NCBI RefSeq assembly: GCF_004353915.1
Contig: NZ_SMRP01000011.1
Coordinates: forward strand, 224,608 to 267,305
DNA from: Paraburkholderia silviterrae
GTDB taxonomy: Bacteria; Pseudomonadota; Gammaproteobacteria; Burkholderiales; Burkholderiaceae
Direction of reading: 5' to 3'
DNA length: 42,698 nt
In this document: positions 39,971 through 42,698 of the stretch, piece after piece
Layout: every line of letters begins with the position of its first letter
Position numbering within the stretch: the first letter of the stretch is position 1
Position numbers and translations under genes: made by a program
The notes under the pieces: generated by a model
The model's input: only the letters and a program-made list of their open reading frames with translations
What the model was told of the DNA's origin: nothing
The model's database searches: none

Positions 39971-41275
39971 TCAGAACATCTCCATCACCCGGTGATACAT
40001 CATGCCGATCTCGAGCGCGGGTCTGCGCCATGCGGGGCCGCCGGGGAAACGCGCATGGCGCACGCGCGAAAACAGATCGAACGATGCTCGCTCGCCCGCG
40101 ATGGCCTGCGCGACCACGCGCCCGGCGATGCCCGTGAGCGCCACGCCGTGCCCCGAAAAGCCCTGCACATAGTAATAATTCGGATCGACGGCGCCGAAGT
40201 CGGGCGCGCGATTGCGCGTGACGTCCACGAAGCCGCCCCACGCGTATTCCACGCTCACGCCTTCGAGTTGCGGGAATACGCCGGTCATGCGCTGCTTCAT
40301 GGCCTCGGTGAGTTGCGCGGGCGCGGCGCCCGTCGAATCGGCGCGGCCGCCGAACAGCAGGCGGTCGTCAGCGGAAAGGCGGAAGTAGTCGAGAAAGAAG
40401 TTGTTGTCGCAAATGGCCGAGCGGCCGGGAATCAGCGCATCGGCGCGAGCGCGTCCGAGCGGCTCGGTCGCGATGATGTACGACGCAATGCGCGCGATAC
40501 GCGCGGCCACGGGCGCGGGCAGCACGCCGCCCGGGGCCGCATTGCAGCACGACACCACGAAGCGGCAGCGCACCTCGCCGCGCACGGTTTTCACGACCGG
40601 CCGCGCGCCGCGCACCACGTCGAGCGCGCGCGAGTGCGCAAATAGCTGAGCGCCTTCCTTGCGCGCGGCATCGGCCAGACCCAGACAGTATTTGAGCGGA
40701 TGCAGGTGCCCCGAGACGGGATCGTAGACGCCCGCCAGATAGCTCTGCGAATTCACGCGTGCGCGTGTGCCATCCGTGTCGAGCCATTCGAGCTTGTCGT
40801 AGCCCCAGCGCGTGCGCGCGGCGTCCATCCATGCGCGCAGGTCGGGTACGCGCTTCGGTTTGGTCGCGACCGTCACATAGCCCGGCGTGAAATCGCAGTC
40901 GATGCCGTAGCGCGCGATGCGCTCGCGCACCAGCGCCACGCCCTCGATGGACAGCGCCCATGCCGCGCGAATGCCCGCTTCGCCAAGCTGCTTTTCGAGC
41001 ACTTCGTCTTTTGCGAAGCCCACGAGCGTCTGTCCGCCGTTGCGCCCGGACGCACCCCAGCCGGGCCGATGCGCGTCGAGCACCACGACCGAGAGCCCGC
41101 GTGCGCGGCACTCCAGCGCCACCGAGAGGCCCGCGAAGCCCGCGCCGATCACGCACACGTCGGCGTCGATCGTGCCTTCGAGCACGGGATCGTCGGCGGC
41201 GGGGCGCGTGGCGGTGGCTTCGTAGTACGAGTGGCGGGTGAGCACGTCCGCCTGGGCGTCGAGGTCGAGTGTCAT
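39971..41275 (-). CDS. FAD-dependent amine oxidoreductase, PuuB-like (downstream copy)
   Basis: A 434-residue DAO-family flavoprotein. The N-terminal signature HSYYEATA resembles the SYYAAS of PuuB. The FAD dinucleotide motif is CVIGAGFAGLSVALECRARG (about 41-60). GWGASGRNGGQTLVGFAKDE matches the PuuB-typical ASGRNGGQ. Near the C-terminus are YAWGGFVDVTRNRAPDFGAV and YVQGFSGHGVALTGIAGRV. PuuB oxidises gamma-glutamylputrescine in polyamine breakdown; other amine substrates are possible, and no PuuA or PuuC is seen here. Its start overlaps the upstream paralogue's stop by one base (TGATG), so both form an operon. It is convergent with the MocR gene, which may regulate it. Confidence 0.88.
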   Translation of the reverse strand: MTLDLDAQADVLTRHSYYEATATRPAADDPVLEGTIDADVCVIGAGFAGLSVALECRARGLSVVVLDAHRPGWGASGRNGGQTLVGFAKDEVLEKQLGEAGIRAAWALSIEGVALVRERIARYGIDCDFTPGYVTVATKPKRVPDLRAWMDAARTRWGYDKLEWLDTDGTRARVNSQSYLAGVYDPVSGHLHPLKYCLGLADAARKEGAQLFAHSRALDVVRGARPVVKTVRGEVRCRFVVSCCNAAPGGVLPAPVAARIARIASYIIATEPLGRARADALIPGRSAICDNNFFLDYFRLSADDRLLFGGRADSTGAAPAQLTEAMKQRMTGVFPQLEGVSVEYAWGGFVDVTRNRAPDFGAVDPNYYYVQGFSGHGVALTGIAGRVVAQAIAGERASFDLFSRVRHARFPGGPAWRRPALEIGMMYHRVMEMF

Positions 41276-42567
41276 CAGAGCAGATCCTTCATTCGATACC
41301 AGGCCATCGCGAGCACGAGAGCCGGGGTTCGCAGTGTAGCGCCGCCGGGGAAGTCGCGGTGACGGATCTTCCCGAACAGGTCGAAGCGTGCGGCCTGGCC
41401 GTGAATCGCGTCGGCGATCAGCGTGCCGGCGAGGCCGGTGGTATTCACGCCGTGCCCCGAAAAGCCCTGCGCGAAATAGACGGTGGGCGAGAGGCGGCCG
41501 AAGTGCGGCGCGCGGTTCATCGTGATGTCGACGAAGCCGCCCCACGCGTATTCGACCTTCACGTCGGCGAGCTGCGGGAAAGTCTTGAGCATGTCGTTGC
41601 GCATCGCCTCGCCCAGGTTGCGCGGCGCCAGCTTCGAATAGCTCACCTTGCCGCCCCACAACAGGCGCGTGTCGGGCGCGGGTCGGAAGTAGTCGAGCAC
41701 AAAGCGGCTATCGCAGACGGCGGCCTGCGCCGGCATCAGCGTCGCCATGCGCGCGGCGCCGAGCGGTTCGGTCGCGATCACATAGGTGCCCACAGGCATG
41801 ATCTTGCGCGCGAGTTGCGGCGCAAGCGCGCCGAGCCAGGTGTTGCACGCGAGCACGACGAACTTCGCGCGCACCTGGCCCTGCGCCGTTTCGATCGCAT
41901 GGCCGCCATGCTCGTCGCGAATGCGCGTGACCGCGCTGTCTTCGAAGATCTGCACGCCCGCCTCGCGCGCCGCGCGCGCAAGCCCGAGCGTGTAGTTGAG
42001 CGGATGCAGATGCCCGCTATCGGGATCGTAGAGTCCGCCCGGATAGCGTGCCGATTTCACGTAGTGGCCCACGCCGGCGCCATCGACATAACGGAACCGT
42101 TCGTAGCCGAAGCGCTTTGCCGCTTCATCGCGCCAGCGCTTGAGCTCGTCCACGTCGCGCGGCTTGTTCGCTGCGGTGAAGTAGCCCGGCGTGAGCGCGC
42201 AATCGATCTTGTGCTTTGCCACGCGCGACTTCACGATGTCGAGCGTTTCGAGGCCCATCGCCCAGATCTGCTTGACCTCGCCCTCGTTCATGAATTGCGC
42301 GAACGTATCCATGCCGCACGCGAAGCCGCCGATCAACTGGCCGCCATTGCGTCCGCTAGCGGCCCATCCGACTTTCGACGCCTCGAGGACCGCGACCCGA
42401 TAGCCGCGTTCGGCGAGATTGAGCGCCGCCGAAACTCCCGTGAGACCCGCGCCGATCACGCAGACGTCGGCATCCAGCGTGCCTTGCAGGGCGGGGTGGT
42501 GAATCGTGTCGTTGACCGTTGCCGCGTACCACGACGGCGCATGAGGCTGATTGGCGAATTTGAGCAT
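41275..42567 (-). CDS. FAD-dependent amine oxidoreductase, PuuB-like (upstream copy)
   Basis: A 430-residue flavoprotein clearly paralogous to the next gene. It has the same order of motifs: SWYAATVND, CVIGAGLTGVSAALNLAERG, GWAASGRNGGQLIGGFACGM, YPGGLYDPDSGHLHPLNYTL, EYAWGGFVDITMNRAPHFGR and YFAQGFSGHGVNTTGLAGTL. It matches PuuB (gamma-glutamylputrescine oxidase) at least as well as the other copy. The ATG at 42567 directly precedes the PuuB-type N-terminus. It is first in the two-gene operon; the promoter lies in the 71 bp between it and the porin gene or beyond it. Substrate not provable from sequence. Confidence 0.9.
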   Translation of the reverse strand: MLKFANQPHAPSWYAATVNDTIHHPALQGTLDADVCVIGAGLTGVSAALNLAERGYRVAVLEASKVGWAASGRNGGQLIGGFACGMDTFAQFMNEGEVKQIWAMGLETLDIVKSRVAKHKIDCALTPGYFTAANKPRDVDELKRWRDEAAKRFGYERFRYVDGAGVGHYVKSARYPGGLYDPDSGHLHPLNYTLGLARAAREAGVQIFEDSAVTRIRDEHGGHAIETAQGQVRAKFVVLACNTWLGALAPQLARKIMPVGTYVIATEPLGAARMATLMPAQAAVCDSRFVLDYFRPAPDTRLLWGGKVSYSKLAPRNLGEAMRNDMLKTFPQLADVKVEYAWGGFVDITMNRAPHFGRLSPTVYFAQGFSGHGVNTTGLAGTLIADAIHGQAARFDLFGKIRHRDFPGGATLRTPALVLAMAWYRMKDLL

Positions 42568-42638
42568 AGGGAAAGCGTACAGGGAAATGCGCGCGGCGGC
42601 GCGCGGGTTGTGAGCCCGCGCCTCCCGCCGCGCACTCG

Positions 42639-42698
42639 TCAGAACGCGTAGATGAACTGCGCGCCCAGCAGGTCGTTGCTCTTGCTGTACGAGCCGTC
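42639..42698 (-). CDS. Gram-negative porin, C-terminal fragment (5' outside window)
   Basis: Nineteen codons and TGA (42639-42641) read DGSYSKSNDLLGAQFIYAF. The final aromatic-alternating strand ending in Phe is the classic beta-barrel signature of burkholderial OpcP/Omp38-type porins, and the C-terminal Phe is the BAM-recognition residue. It is on the same strand as the PuuB-like genes, 71 bp upstream of them. In between lies a GC-rich inverted repeat (about 42600-42621) without a U tract. Confidence 0.75.
   Translation of the reverse strand, partial: DGSYSKSNDLLGAQFIYAF

Overview
The window is GC-rich (roughly two thirds G+C by eye), with densely packed genes on both strands. Gene content fits a betaproteobacterium of the Burkholderia/Paraburkholderia group: a dispersed hopanoid locus (HpnA, HpnB, HpnC, HpnH, HpnM, HpnN, a linked IspH), CstA with its small partner, a MocR/PuuB-like block and a porin ending in FIYAF. 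This assignment comes from reading the proteins; no search was run. No rRNA, tRNA, CRISPR array, transposase or phage gene was seen.

Layout. (1) 1-325 is the 3' end of etfA. (2) 565-5142 is a lipid-trafficking set: an MlaA-type lipoprotein translationally coupled to the RND exporter HpnN, with an MlaC/HpnM-type protein transcribed divergently. (3) 5278-7597 encodes a NarL-type two-component pair. (4) 7846-11292 encodes a GDPD-like lipoprotein with a degenerate active site, then cstA and its YbdD-type partner. (5) 11695-16309 holds a secreted beta-propeller protein convergent with, and overlapping, a TPR/O-GlcNAc-transferase-like protein. (6) 16440-20976 is the hopanoid core: ispH-hpnH leftward and hpnC-hpnB rightward from one divergent region. 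(7) 21104-24112 has an unknown protein, a VOC protein, the hopanoid-associated epimerase HpnA and acylphosphatase. (8) 24257-29244 has EgtD, an EamA/RarD permease, an Mpo1-like membrane protein, a Crp/Fnr regulator and a HAD phosphatase. (9) 29353-34656 has a dienelactone hydrolase-NTF2 fusion, an envelope cluster (small protein, NlpD-like lipoprotein, SYLF lipoprotein), a secreted nuclease and small unknown proteins. (10) 35011-37579 is a rubrerythrin / Fe-S oxidoreductase / DUF3501 cluster. (11) 37593-42567 has a GNAT enzyme, a small membrane protein, a MocR regulator and two tandem PuuB-like FAD oxidoreductases, followed by the last codons of a porin.

How the genes fit together. IspH supplies C5 isoprenoid precursors. 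HpnC acts in squalene formation. HpnH adds adenosine to hopene. HpnA and HpnB are hopanoid-associated sugar enzymes. HpnN, HpnM and the MlaA-like lipoprotein look like the export and outer-membrane trafficking arm. Squalene-hopene cyclase, HpnD and HpnE are not in the window, so the pathway must be completed elsewhere.

The most notable non-standard features are: a GDPD family protein lacking nearly all catalytic ligands; an MlaA with a tail of about 145 residues carrying NYEDPGE repeats; coding and intergenic tandem repeats; a five-copy inverted/direct repeat cluster upstream of egtD; several operator-like dyads; and three genes whose best-supported start is TTG.
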